A stretch of 64,000 nucleotides of DNA from Zea mays (lineage: Eukaryota; Streptophyta; Magnoliopsida; Poales; Poaceae): contig NC_050101.1 of NCBI RefSeq assembly GCF_902167145.1, positions 110,947,789 to 111,011,788 on the forward strand. The letters are read 5' to 3'. The translations under genes and the position numbers were made by a program. The notes beneath the pieces were generated by a model. The model was not told the DNA's origin, searched no databases, and worked only from the letters and a program-made list of their open reading frames with translations. Positions 44,901 to 56,537 of this stretch are shown piece after piece (position 1 is the stretch's first letter; the number at the start of each line of letters is the position of its first letter).

Positions 44901-47900
44901 CATGTATTTCAACCTTACTTCTAGAATTACGTCTCTTTCTTTACATAGCCTTTTAAAATTGAAATTGCATTAATTTCCTAATGTTCCCCAAAAGCATAGA
45001 TATGAAACTGTGCATTTTTTTGTTTCGGTGCAAATTCGTGTAAATATATATTTTCCATAGATATATTTCTCGGCCTCTGTTGAGGGCGGCGACTGGCAAA
45101 GGACGAGGGAATGCGTGGACCTGGGGTTCGCAGGCCTCGCCCTCAACTCCGATTGCAACGCTCTATCTGAGGTCGTTACGGACCGTCCTGCGAAGACATG
45201 TGTCGTTCGAAGAACTAGGCTTCACCGGCTTTGCCCTATTCTATGACTGCAACACGCTCTCTAATTTCATCAAGGATCGAGGTACAGACGGTTGAATGCT
45301 GTTGCAACACATGTTGCAGCAACGCTCATTGTTTTTTGCCACTACTACTCAGGGATATTTTTTCCCTCCGGGACCTTTAATTTTGTGTACTATAATAGAG
45401 AATAGTCCTCCAACCATTTATATATGAGCACATATATTTTTATTTCTCTTTATACTGACACCATAACATCAGTTTATACTTTTCAGAATCTTCAACCCAT
45501 TCTTCATTACATCAGATTCTGTTTAGCAGTTTTCACACCCTTCTTCATCATATCAAATTCTATTTTGTGACCTTTCAAACTCTTCTTCATTACACCAGAT
45601 CCTTATTCATCACATCTGATTTTACCTTTAGAGTTTTCACACCCTTCTTCATAACAACTAATTCGAACTTTTCAGTTTTCAAGTTCTTTTTGCTGGCTTT
45701 GAACAGACCCTCCCCTATATGCATGTTGTACAAGTAGACTCACTATCCCCACTACTTTGACCAACTTTCATAATCGTCCTTCTACCTCTCCTTAGTTGTT
45801 CATCTCAAACCAGAAAAAATATACATAGTCATATATTTATTATTTCTTTTTACGTCTAGCATTTCCATAGAGTTACGATGTTCAGCAAAAAAACATAACT
45901 TCTTCCATTGCATACCAATATCATAATCATGATAGCTTCTCCTTATAGAACATGGCAATAAGCACCTGATATCCTAAGAATATGGCTGACTGGTAGTTGA
46001 TAAATGTTATAGCATTTACCTTTGTGTTGGTTTTTTGTCAGTTAGGTAAAAATTATGCGCAATTATGAATTTTGAATATCAGTATGTTCAACTGCAACTT
46101 GAATCATTTTAATCCTCTATTTTATTGTTTCTACAGACCTTTGGTTTCACTTGCGTATCCACTAACCTTTTCTTGGAACTATGTTGCAATTTTATTTTCC
46201 TATTCTTCATGTTCTTGGACATCATCTCAACCATACAATGGGATTCATTGAAATATCAAGAGGGTTGTTGTACACGTGAGCGGAGGTCGAACCCTTCTTG
46301 CAGGGCTCTTAATGTATGAAGTATGCCATGCTATTGAATCAATGTGAGATAATTCCATTTTTTGTGCACTAACTTACTTTTATCTCTGCACTTATTTTGT
46401 CGTAAACATTAATATTTTTAGTTATACTTCAGTAAAATTGTAAGCATATTAATCAAGAATTCCTATGTACAACTATTCTGTTATGTTGCAGCTGTATTTC
46501 GTTGGACAAGGTTACTGCTTTCAACTTTGTTGCTCGGAGCCTCCACCTCAACCATGTCTTTATTCTCTGTGTTAGTTCAATTGGATTCATTAAAATATCA
46601 GGAGGGTTGCTGTACATGTGAAATGATGCCACCCCTTCTTGCAGGGCTCTTAATCTAAGGTAATCTATGGAATACACCATGCTATTGGTTCAAGATGGCA
46701 TAATTCCATGTTGACATAGAGAAATTATTTACACCCACCTAGATTTGTTGCTACAGATTACCTACATTTACTTTTAGTGTTGAAAAAGCTACTAAATGTT
46801 GTGTTTCAAAATTTATTTTGTTAAATCCCCCGTAATGCAGCATATATCATTAGGGATGATGATTAATTGCTTATAATGCATCATATCATGTGTTGTTATA
46901 TCTGCATAATTAACTATTCTATACTGTAAACAATTGTCTATATATGTGTATATATTTACATACATTGCTGCTCCTATATGTCTAAAATAACACTCTTTAA
47001 ACTATAAAAACAAATCGGGAAAACACTCGCGCAACCTTCATAATGATGATAGTACATCGCTAGGCTTTATATTTACTTTATGGAGGTGCTTAGATGTTTC
47101 TTTAGCTGTTATTGTTTTATTTTTCTTAGTAATTCTGGTTGTCATACAAATTCTTTTTTATTTGAGGACACACAAGTTTAGGTGGAGTTTTTCTGCTTTA
47201 CTTTATTTGAAGAAATTTATGTTTGTTCTCGGTGTGCCTAAACATAATACTTGATTCATTTAAGGCATACTGCCTTGCCTAGCTGCTATTTTCTGATTAG
47301 TAATCTAACTATATTTTTCTTCAAACCTTTCTCAGTAATGAAATAGATTTATGATACATGAAACTAATTAGAACTAAAATGGTTTACATCACGGCGGCGT
47401 GGTCGCCAACACCCAGCATGAGCCCCTGCCACTGCCCACGGCCACACCCGCCACGACCACCATCACATCGGCTTGCAAGGAAAGCGACACTTTTGCAGAT
47501 AGCGCTGTGATCTGCACTACACTTTTTCATTGCAGATTTATTTACATAGACTCATGAATGTTTATTAGCCTAGTTTCCTAACCAATTCTGCAGGTCGGCC
47601 CTTCGCGCTAAGCGAAACCGTATCTAATTGTAAGCATTTTTGACTCCTGTTTCCCCAATTTTAATTGTAGCCCATCGATTCCTATCTATATTACCTTATT
47701 TGATTTTGGACAGCTAGCTCAGCCTGTAATACACGGTCCACCACGTCGTGCTCGCCAGCTCCCCGCTTAATCCCTTCTTCTCTCACGGTAATACACGCGA
47801 GGTTCAACACAATGGGTTCATTCCATTCATGGCGGTGTTCAACATAATGGTTAGGGGTTGAGGTTTTATACATGTGTATGTGGTTTGCAGAGATCAGCGG

Positions 47901-49860
47901 TGAGGATGACATTGGGGATAGAGACCTAGGGTTCTCCAAGTGGGCCGAGAAACTCCATGGCGACGTCTCAGGTTTCGTGTAGTTCTTTAAATTTATTTTG
48001 CTCGATTGTAAGGGAACTGTGTCCTATATAAGCTCGCGCTCGTGTCGCACCGGGACTAGTACCCCTTCTTCATGCAAGTCTGGTTCAATTAAAAAATTTT
48101 GTTCTGTCATGTTGCAGAGTACTTGGCGAGCTATGATATGTCATTACCTTAGTGAAAATACTGCTTCTAATATATCAGTAATTTTTAGCTGTGCAGATCA
48201 TGTCATCATATAAACGTTGCAAACATTATAAAATAGAGGATCCATTTGAACTCTTGAGATTGTGGAGTGCATGCCTAGCCTAAATATGAAACTTAGCGTT
48301 GGCATTAGTAATTTCAGGTGTTACCTGAATGAATTGTTTCATACATGAATAATTTTCCCTATGTTAGTAATCAGTTTCTACCTCTGGTTGGCGTGCCATG
48401 ATTCTTGCCAACAGAACAATAGTGTACTTGGCTGTTGTGTGAGTTTTCAGAAAGTTCAGATTTTTTTCTGATCATCGACTCTTGGAAATGTGGAGTGCAT
48501 GCCTAGCCTAAATGTGAAACTTAGCATTGACATTAGTAATTTGAAGCGTAATATGAAGGAATTGCTTCATACGCAGGATTTCAAATGGCTCCCACATAAA
48601 AGATGACACAACATAGCTAGGAACTGCATTTCACACCAAGTCATTTTTTCACTGTAAATGACAAACTGGTGCTACAAAATTTGTCCAACATCCATTTTAC
48701 TTGCTATGTAGATATCTAGCTAAAGCTAGAACATATTGCCTCTAGATTTAGCCTTTTAGGAACAGTCGTATTCACAATCCAAACAAGGTAGGTGACATCA
48801 ACGAACAATTGAAGCACACCCAATTAGTTACGTTTGCTGCGTCTGAGGTCATTCAGTTTAAGCTTCAATTCCCGACACGCCCGTCACAATTGTAACAATT
48901 GTATTTGGACCTTCAATAGTATTAACCGCTTGTGTTTCTTCAGGTTGTCGAGGCCGTTTATGATGTAGTTTGTTGTTGTAGCTCCTGTGATGGCCATATT
49001 CTCTATAAAACAAATTTCATCTTCATGGCTTCTCACAAACTTCGTAAGTTTATTTGACAGAATATTCATAAACAATCAATTTATGCTTGATGTTTCAGGA
49101 AAAATGGGTGCATTGAAGTCTTGAAGGACTTTCAGAGATACTAATTTGAGAGTTCGTGGAAATAAAAATAGGGTTGGCTCCATCAAACTGCACAAAAAAA
49201 TCATTATCATGCAAGGAAAATCAAACTTAGGAGCATCTTCCCATTTCGTCTGCAGCTGAGCCGATCGTGATCTCTGATCATTATACAACCATGGAAACAA
49301 ATAATACAGCTTTGTTCTGCAAGTTTTGTACAATAGTTCTTGAACCGAGATTGACTACTACTATATTCACAACGTCATCCACAAACATCATTCTAAGAAA
49401 ACTAACATCATATGATGGTATGTAAAGCATGTTTAGTGTCCAAAAAATGATATGATATATGTTAAGTACATTCCATAAGTTCTTTTTTTCTTGGACCATC
49501 TGCTCTTCGCAGTCACACGGTAAGATACTACATATGACTATATGCACAAATCCTTCATCATAGTTCAATCTGGCCAAATGTACTCCACATGGACATATGT
49601 TTAGCACAATGCATTACTATTTTCCATGACAGTGTTATGGCCCTCTCTACTAACAGTGCTTCTTGAACCTTTTCTATTCGCGGTGTTGTTCAGTGTTCTT
49701 TAGTACATGCAAATATGTGAAAACCTCTAATAGTCCAATCACATATATGAAATGAAATATGCTATATATATTAGTATGATCATCAAATGTGTACTCTCTT
49801 ATCTATAATATTTATTGTCAAAATCATAATTCTAAAGATACTTCAGAAACAGCAGGCTTA
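42000..49860. other. Helitron interior: AT-rich, repetitive, exon-like scraps only
   Basis: No intact gene. Direct repeats: about 42475-42560 and 42668-42755 (CACCCACAAAACATTTTTCG); three diverged units at about 43335-43660, 44537-44860 and 44850-45060 (GAAGATAGGTATGTATTT, ATTACGTCTCTTTCTTT); two at 46215-46345 and 46570-46705 (CTTCTTGCAGGGCTCTTAA); two at 48255-48345 and 48480-48570 (GGAGTGCATGCCTAGCCTAAA). GC-richer, exon-like scraps lie at 45085-45295, 47390-47520 and 47890-47975 (ISGEDDIGDRDLGFSKWAEK in one frame); I do not recognise them. Confidence 0.65.
43721..43796. mobile_element. Stowaway-like MITE inside Helitron
   Basis: Starts CTCCCTCCGTTTTTAGTTGACG after a TA-like flank and ends with AAAAAAGAGAGGTAGTA. 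The 5' terminus is canonical for grass Stowaway; the 3' end is eroded. Confidence 0.7.
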
Positions 49861-49888
49861 CGCGCGCGGGGCGCGCTTCAAACACTAG

Positions 49889-49968
49889 TTCAATATAATC
49901 TATCAATGATTACAACCTTCTTATACATTCTTTAATTTATTGCGTCATTTGGCTAAAAAACACTACAA
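49889..49968. repeat. Block C tail after Helitron
   Basis: Matches 20114-20190 (TTCAATATAATCTATCAATG to TTGCGTCATTTGGCTAA), then stops where a CACTA-like end begins. This is the right limit of the detectable block duplication. Confidence 0.9.
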
Positions 49969-52900
49969 CTTATTATGCCTTCTATGACGAATATACAATG
50001 ACACTAGACATATTTGTCATAAATTAGTTCTGTTTATGACATTTTTTGAGAGGTGACATGATCTAGGGACAAAAAATCTCCTTCGTCATTAAAAATGTCA
50101 TAATCTGAAATATATGTATCTTTGTGACGATATGTTATGACAATATTTGATTGTCATATAAGTAAATCGCCGTAACTCCCCTTTCTATTGTGAGGTATGT
50201 GGTTGAGTGACATTTGATATTTTATCATAGTTTATAATTTATTTAATATAAAGAAATATAAAATAAAATTTGTTGTCACCAGCTCTATTAGTTACATGGC
50301 ATGCACTAGTCTACAAGATGATTTTGGATTTGCCTGTGTAAATGACATTATTTACGTGACACACTAGTATTTAGTTAAAAAAATCCTATCTCGGAATAGA
50401 ATCAGAGATTGGCCAGCCCAATATCACTCTCGTAAGTTTATGTTACATTTGGTAAAAATATGAAAATATGTAAAAAAATACTCTTGTAAAGAATTGAATT
50501 GAACAAGACACCAAAGATTTCGGTTAAACAGTGTCTTCCATTAGGCAATTCGACAGACACAGGTCAAGTATCCCTCGTCCTCTTTGCTCCTCATTTTTCT
50601 TCTAGCTCTCCACTCACGAATACAGGCGGCAGTTAGTTAGGGTTTGCCCATCTGTCATCCGTCCATCCGCCTGACTCCTTTCCACCATCTCCGACCATCC
50701 TTTCCTCCATCTCTAGCCGATGACTTCGACCATCTCTGGCAGCTTCTTCTTCTCCAAACGGCGACTGGACGCAGGTGCTAGACCAGGCGACGACCAGTTC
50801 TTGCTGCCACACGACGTTGTTCTTGCTGCCTAGAACAAGACCTCTGTTGCTGCTTCCACACAATGTCGTTCGCACTGCAAGAAGACACCGTTCATGCTGA
50901 AAGATGTTGTTCTTGCGCATGAACAAGACTACCTCTTTGGCTGTTCCTGCTGCCAAACAACACCTAGTTCAGGTAAAGCAAAATTGGAGTTCTAAAATTT
51001 ATTCCCCCAATACTTTCAAAACTGGATACGTTAGTTTATTCCCCTAATGATTGAAGCTATAATATTAAATCCCACATAATTTGGATGGTGTTAATTTACT
51101 TTGGCTTGCATATCTATTAGATTAATATGGCTATGTGTATGTGCATTGTTCCAATATATTCGTCTACAAATAGTAGATGAATCAAGGAGAGAAGAAAATA
51201 AGAGAAAGCAAGTGTCGGATATGATGTCATTGCTCACATGGCATGGATAGAAAATAGTTTTGGAAGAAATTGCTGCACACAACAGACCACAAGGGATTTG
51301 AATAGCATAGGATATGCTAACCTTGTTGATAAGTTCAAAGAATGGACTGACAGGGAGTATGATCAATACATACGCCACTTCAGGACTATTTAGCGAGGCG
51401 AAAGGTATAATCTAGAAGATGCAGGACTGCAGTCACGCCCTCACTTCTTCTCCTACCTCACGCTGATCAGAGCATACATAGAGGCTAACCTGCACACTAA
51501 GGCAGAAGAACCCATCCGGAAATGTTGAGGAGCGACACAACAAGAAGCCACCTGATTCTCGCGGTTCTGTAGGTGTATATGCTGGAGGCCAAGCCCGTAG
51601 TCGATCGCGACGTAGTGGAGCACGCTTTAGTGGCGGTCCTGGCCATGTCGAGTTGGTGCCGAATGGCGTTCCGGAAGGACAAGCATGGCGTGGTGAACGC
51701 AGTGCCACTTTTGGACCTGGCTACATCTGGTCTTGGTAGGTCGCTCATTAAAATGATAAATCATTTCACAAGATAGTTCTTTATCTATGTATACATTAAA
51801 TTGAATTGTTTTATTTATGATTATAATACATATCAGCTTATGTGTAAACGCAAATAAACAAAAAATAGTACATGTCTATATTCGTAACCACAATATTAAT
51901 AGGTTACAAAAAAATATTCCTAAACTGTCACAACAAAGATTTGATACAATAGAACACGAGATGGGACACACAAATGATGCAACTTAAGAAAAGCCAAATT
52001 AAATATAGAATTATAACTTTCTAGTAGTTAATAAATAGTAAACTGGGTGAATAAAATTATAGCTTTGATTGAAAGTAATCAGGAATTGACATGGAGAATT
52101 AGTGTGGGATTTGGTCACATTGCGATCTATCATCGATATCACCCAGATGGGTAGTTCCTATTATTTTAACATCTATTTAGTTAGTTTAAGTTGAAAGACG
52201 ATATAAGTGTGACAACTTTAGCAACTATTGCAGATTTGTTTATTCGGAATTCTATGCATTTTTGACTCATTTATTTTCATAGCTAGCATTGTCTCGGTGA
52301 ACATAGATAGTAGACTACTGTTATTCGGTTTAAGCAAACACCTTCATCATCGATTAGTGCAATTTATCCATATGGCATTGCTTGGTTGTACCCATAAGTT
52401 TGATCAGATTTGTTTTAGATAAAAAAGTGAAGCAATTTGTTGATATTGATAGTTTGATCTCTGCTCTGGCAATCAGTCCTTCTTGAAGTAGTATAATTGA
52501 GTTTGGCTTGTTTGCCCTTGCTAGGTGCAAAACAAGAGTATGGAAAATACAAGCACATTGTGGAACTCTCGAAAGCAACATTTGGTCTAAAAGTGAATTC
52601 TGTACAATGGGGACCAGAGCTCCAAAATTCATGGGACGATAATCAGGTTCTAGAAGGGTACCTGAAAGGAACACTAGGGTGAGTCTAAATCTTTTCAAGT
52701 GTATAAATTTTAATATTTAATAGATCTATTAATTCTATTTAGTTGCTTGTTCTGTTTGGATGGTTGATTAGATAGCTTTTGTTCTCTACGATGGCCAAGG
52801 AATCAAACTAATATATAAAATAAAAAATGAACTCACAGCTACTGAACTGTGCCATCAACCTTCTATCTCTACTGAGCTAGATTTTGCACCATGAAAAGTT

Positions 52901-54126
52901 GGAGATGTAAATTTTGAGGACGTTAAAACGGGTTGTAACTAGATTTATATTTCACATTTGTTTTAGCAAGATGTTGGTTTGTAACTAAGGATGTATATAT
53001 ATATATATTATAAGCAAAATTAATAATCAAATATGCCTTGCAACACTACTCAAATATTGATATTCCTACAAAAATAAATGGAGGGAATAACACATTTAAA
53101 TTCCCAATTGTCCATATGGTAGTGTTCTTAATCACTTTTATGCTTTTTCTTACTAAGAGGTTCAAAAGAAAATGGAGAAACATGAGAGGTATAAATTATA
53201 GGGGTGTTCCTTAGTCTATTATCGCTTAATCTCAGGAGGTGATCAGCAGGTTTAAAACAGATGCCCCTAACAACATAATAGAATCAGTTCTTTGCTAATC
53301 TATTAGCTAATAAACTTGGAAAGAAACCAACTTAAAGGTACAACAAATCAATAAAATCTATAACATGTAGGCTTATGTTGAAGCCATGCTAAAAGTCTAT
53401 TATTGGACCACTGGCCCACAATTTTTAGATACCATACAAGATAAAACAAGACATAAGTGATTCAAATAATCGTGCATCTATTTCATTATTGTAGTAGTGC
53501 GATGATACATGTATGATTTTATCTTCTTAAAGTTGTAAGACTTCTGGCTCAGTGTAAAATTCGGGCTTCATTCCTCATAATATGTTGAGTATGAGAATGA
53601 TTAATTCTTTTTCTTGTTTCCAGGTAAATATCGAGAATGCTTCATTGGTAGTGCGACGATCCAAAGCATCTAGGACACCTTCACTCACCCAGGTTCACGA
53701 ATTTAAGTTTTCAGTTATGCTACTTAGAAGACTAGTGCCTTGTACAGGTCTGACTTCGTGAACTAGTCTAGCATTGTTTGCCAAAACAGATATAAATTTT
53801 TTTCTTTAACAAGAAAAGTGTTTTTTATTTTTATACAAGGTGTATGTTTAACCCTTCGTCAATTTCATGTCCTCAGGTCGTGTACTCATTCCTCTTCGAA
53901 TCTAGTATTGCTTTCTATTTCGACTAGGTATTTGTAATTCACCAATTTTTAGTTTATTGTTGAATTATTTTTCTCTTATTAGCAGAAGAATAGATTGTTC
54001 GTTCTAAGAGAAATCGTGATTTTTCCTGTCATTCACTCAATGTTTTATTATTGGTGTTTACTGCAGGTTTCAATTTTTAACAGGAAGACTTTCTCGACTT
54101 CCTTCGTCAATTATTATGCTTCAATC
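49969..54126. mobile_element. CACTA-like left end and presumed interior
   Basis: At 49969 the duplicated sequence is broken by CACTACAACTTATTATGCC, followed by many TGTCATA/TATGACA motifs in both orientations up to about 50160, as in a CACTA subterminal zone. The matching right end was not found, so the extent is a guess. Inside are an armadillo-gene fragment (51565-51740), a minus-strand Leu/Arg-poor ORF (50633-50956) with a repeated CTGCC...GTTGTTCTTGC pattern and no family, and otherwise AT-rich DNA with no gene seen (51780-54100). Confidence 0.45.
51565..51740 (+). pseudogene. Armadillo-gene fragment
   Basis: The plus-strand frame gives MLEAKPVVDRDVVEHALVAV, then CRMAFRKDKHGVVNAVPLLD, clearly related to the Helitron fragments (LEAKPAGERDATARKLAAV, CHKAFRKDECGVVNAVQLLD) but more diverged. 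It is followed by unrelated DNA. Confidence 0.75.
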
Positions 54127-54410
54127 ACTACAGGAATACTGAAGATTACCATCGGCCAGGTTAATTCCCGTCAGCCAGAGCAAAGACCGACGGGAATTAG
54201 TTAACTCTCGTCGGCTATAAAGCAGCCGACGGGCCTTAAGTTAACTCCTGTCGGCCCTGACGCGAGCCGACGGGAATTCGTTAACTCCCATCGGCCCTGA
54301 TGCCAGCCGACGGGCCTTAAGTTAACTCTCGTCGGCCCTGACGTCAGCCGACGGGAATTAGTTAACTCCCATCGGCCCAGACGCCAGCCGATGGGGATTA
54401 TTGCTTTATG
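54127..54410. mobile_element. CACTA-type left end with GCCGACGGG array, cut by Sirevirus
   Basis: Starts CACTACAGGAATACTGAAG. From 54160 to 54395 there are alternating CCGTCGGC / GCCGACGGGAATTAGTTAACTC units, each a short inverted repeat, at least nine motifs. The array stops at the Sirevirus LTR, so only one end is present. Confidence 0.8.
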
Positions 54411-54415
54411 GAAGG

Positions 54416-55704
54416 TGAAAGTCGCCTAGAGGGGGGGTGAATAGGGCGAAACTGAAATTCTCAAAAATAATCACAACTACAAGCCGGGTTAGCGTTAGAA
54501 ATATAATCGAGTCCGCGAGAGAGGGTGCAAAACAAATCGCAAGTGAATAAAGAGTGTGACACGTGGATTTGTTTTACCGAGGTTCGGTTCTCGCAAACCT
54601 ACTCCCCGTTGAGGTGGTCACAAAGACCGGTTCTCTTTCAACCCTTTCCCTCTCTCAAACGGTCCCTCGGACTGAGTGAGCTTTCTCTTCTCAATCACTT
54701 GGAACACAAAGTTCCTACAAGGACCACCACAAGATTGGTGTCTCTTGCCTCAATTACAAGTGAGTTTGATCGCAAGAAAGAATCAAGAAAGAAGAAAGCA
54801 ATCCAAGCGCAAGAGCTCGAAAGAACACAAACAAATCTCTCTCACTAGTCACTAAAACTTTGTGTGGAATTTGGGAGAGGATTTGATCTCTTGAGTGTGT
54901 CTAGAATTGAATGCCTAGCTCTTGTAAGTGGTTGGAAGTGTAAAAACTTGGATGCAATGAATGGTGGGTGGTTGGGGGTATTTATAGCCCCAACCACCAA
55001 ACTAGCCGTTTGGTGGGGCTGACTGTCATATGGTGCACCGGACATGTCCGGTGCGCCAGCCACGTCACCAAAGCCGTTGGGATTCGACCGTTGGAGCTCT
55101 GTCTTCTGGGCCCGCCTGGATGTCCGGTGGCGCACCGGACATGTACTGTAGAGTGTCCGGTGCGCCAGTATGGGCGTGCCTGACTTCTGCGCGCGCTGGC
55201 GCGCATTCAATGCGCTGCAGGTAGCCGTTGGCGCCAAAGTATCCGTTGCTTCGATGGCACACCGGACAGTCCGGTGTACACCGGACATGCCCGGTGAATT
55301 ATAGCGGACTAGCCGTTGCGAATTCCCGAAGCGGGCGAGTTCCAGAGCCGCTCTTCCTTGGAGCACCGGACACTGTCCGGTGTACACCGGACAGTCTGGT
55401 GAATTATAGCGGAGCGCCTCTGGATTTTCCCGAAGGTGACGAGTTTGACTGGGAGTCCTCTAGTGCACCGGACACTGTCCGGTGGCACACCGGACAGTCC
55501 GGTGCGCCAGACCAGAGGTGCCTTCGGTTGTCCCTTTGCTCTTTTGTTGAACCCAATACTTTGTCTTTTTATTGGATAAGTGTGAACCTTTGGCACCTGT
55601 ATAACTTATACACTAGAGCAAACTAGTTAGTCCAATTATTTGTGTTGGGCAATTCAACCACCAAAATCAATTAGAAAATAGGTGTGAGCCTAATTCCCTT
55701 TCAA
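54416..55704 (-). repeat. Sirevirus 3' LTR (1289 bp)
   Basis: The minus-strand LTR starts TTGAAAGGGAATTAGG (55704) right after a polypurine tract and ends CTAGGCGACTTTCA (54416). The region 55030-55510 holds repeated palindromes such as CACCGGACATGTCCGGTG (55036-55053) and CACCGGACAGTCCGGTG variants (55261, 55368, 55468, 55487), the conserved Sirevirus LTR motif. Confidence 0.85.
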
Positions 55705-56350
55705 TCTCCCCCTTTTTGGTGATTGATGCCAACACAAACCAAAGCAAGTATAGAAGTGCATAATTGAACTAGTTTGCATAATGTAAGTGCAAAGATTGCT
55801 TGGAATTGAGCCAATAAAACTACTCATAAGATATGCATGGATTGTTTCTTTGTTTTTAACATTTTGGACCACGCTTGCACCACATGTTTTGTTTTTTGCA
55901 AATTCTCTGTAAATCTTTTTCAAAGTTCTTTTGCAAATAGTCAAAGGTAAATGAATAAGATTTTGCAAAGCATTTTCAAGATTTGAAATTTTCTCCCCCT
56001 GTTTCAAATGCTTTTTCTTTGTCTAAACAAAACTCCCCCTTAATGAAATTCTCCTCTTAATGTTCAAGAGGGTTTTAAGATATCAATTTTGAAAATACTA
56101 CTTTCTCCCCCTTTTGAACACAATAAGATACCAATTTGAAATTTACCAATTGAAAAATCATTAGTTTTTTAAAATTAGGTGGTGGTGCGGTCCTTTTGCT
56201 TTGGGCTAATACTCTCTCCCCCTTTGGCATGAATCACCAAAAACGGAATCATTAGAGCCCTTATTAGAACTTTCTCCCCCTTTGGACATAAATAAATGAG
56301 TGAAGATTATACCAAAGATGGAGTCCTTTTGCTTTTGACTCTCCCCCAAA
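55705..56350 (-). other. Cluster of polypurine-tract-like motifs
   Basis: On the minus strand, AAAGGGGGAGA-like tracts occur at about 55705-55717, 55990-55998, 56029-56036, 56103-56112, 56214-56225, 56271-56282 and 56340-56347. The one abutting the LTR is the expected plus-strand primer. The rest is non-coding. Confidence 0.85.
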
Positions 56351-56537
56351 AGATGGAGAGGTGCGCGTAGCGACGGCGAAGGATGAGTTGCGGAGTGGAA
56401 GCTTTTTGTCTTCGCCAAAGACTCCAATTCCCTTTCAATATATCTATGACTTGGTTTGAAATTCACTTGAAGACACATTAGGTATAGCATATGAAAGATA
56501 CATGATCAAAGGTATATAGAAGAGATATGTGTGCAAA

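Larger units (their letters stand above)
41833..49888 (+). mobile_element. Second Helitron, about 8.06 kb, plus strand
   Basis: Block A' is continuous at CTAA|TTCAATATAATC (about 20113). In block C the same sequence is split: CTAATT is followed by TCTCTTATAACAAAG, and 8 kb later the DNA ends GCGCGCGGGGCGCGC, 12 nt, CTAG, and then resumes TTCAATATAATC at 49889. Terminal hairpin plus CTAG followed by T is diagnostic of a Helitron 3' end. The 5' border is uncertain by two T bases (41833 or 41835). No Rep/helicase coding is seen. Confidence 0.85.

Noticed and set aside
49969..54142. One complete CACTA element from 49969 to the CACTACAGGAA end at 54127
   Set aside because: The two ends are in the same orientation and differ in sequence, so they do not form an inverted pair; they belong to different elements.
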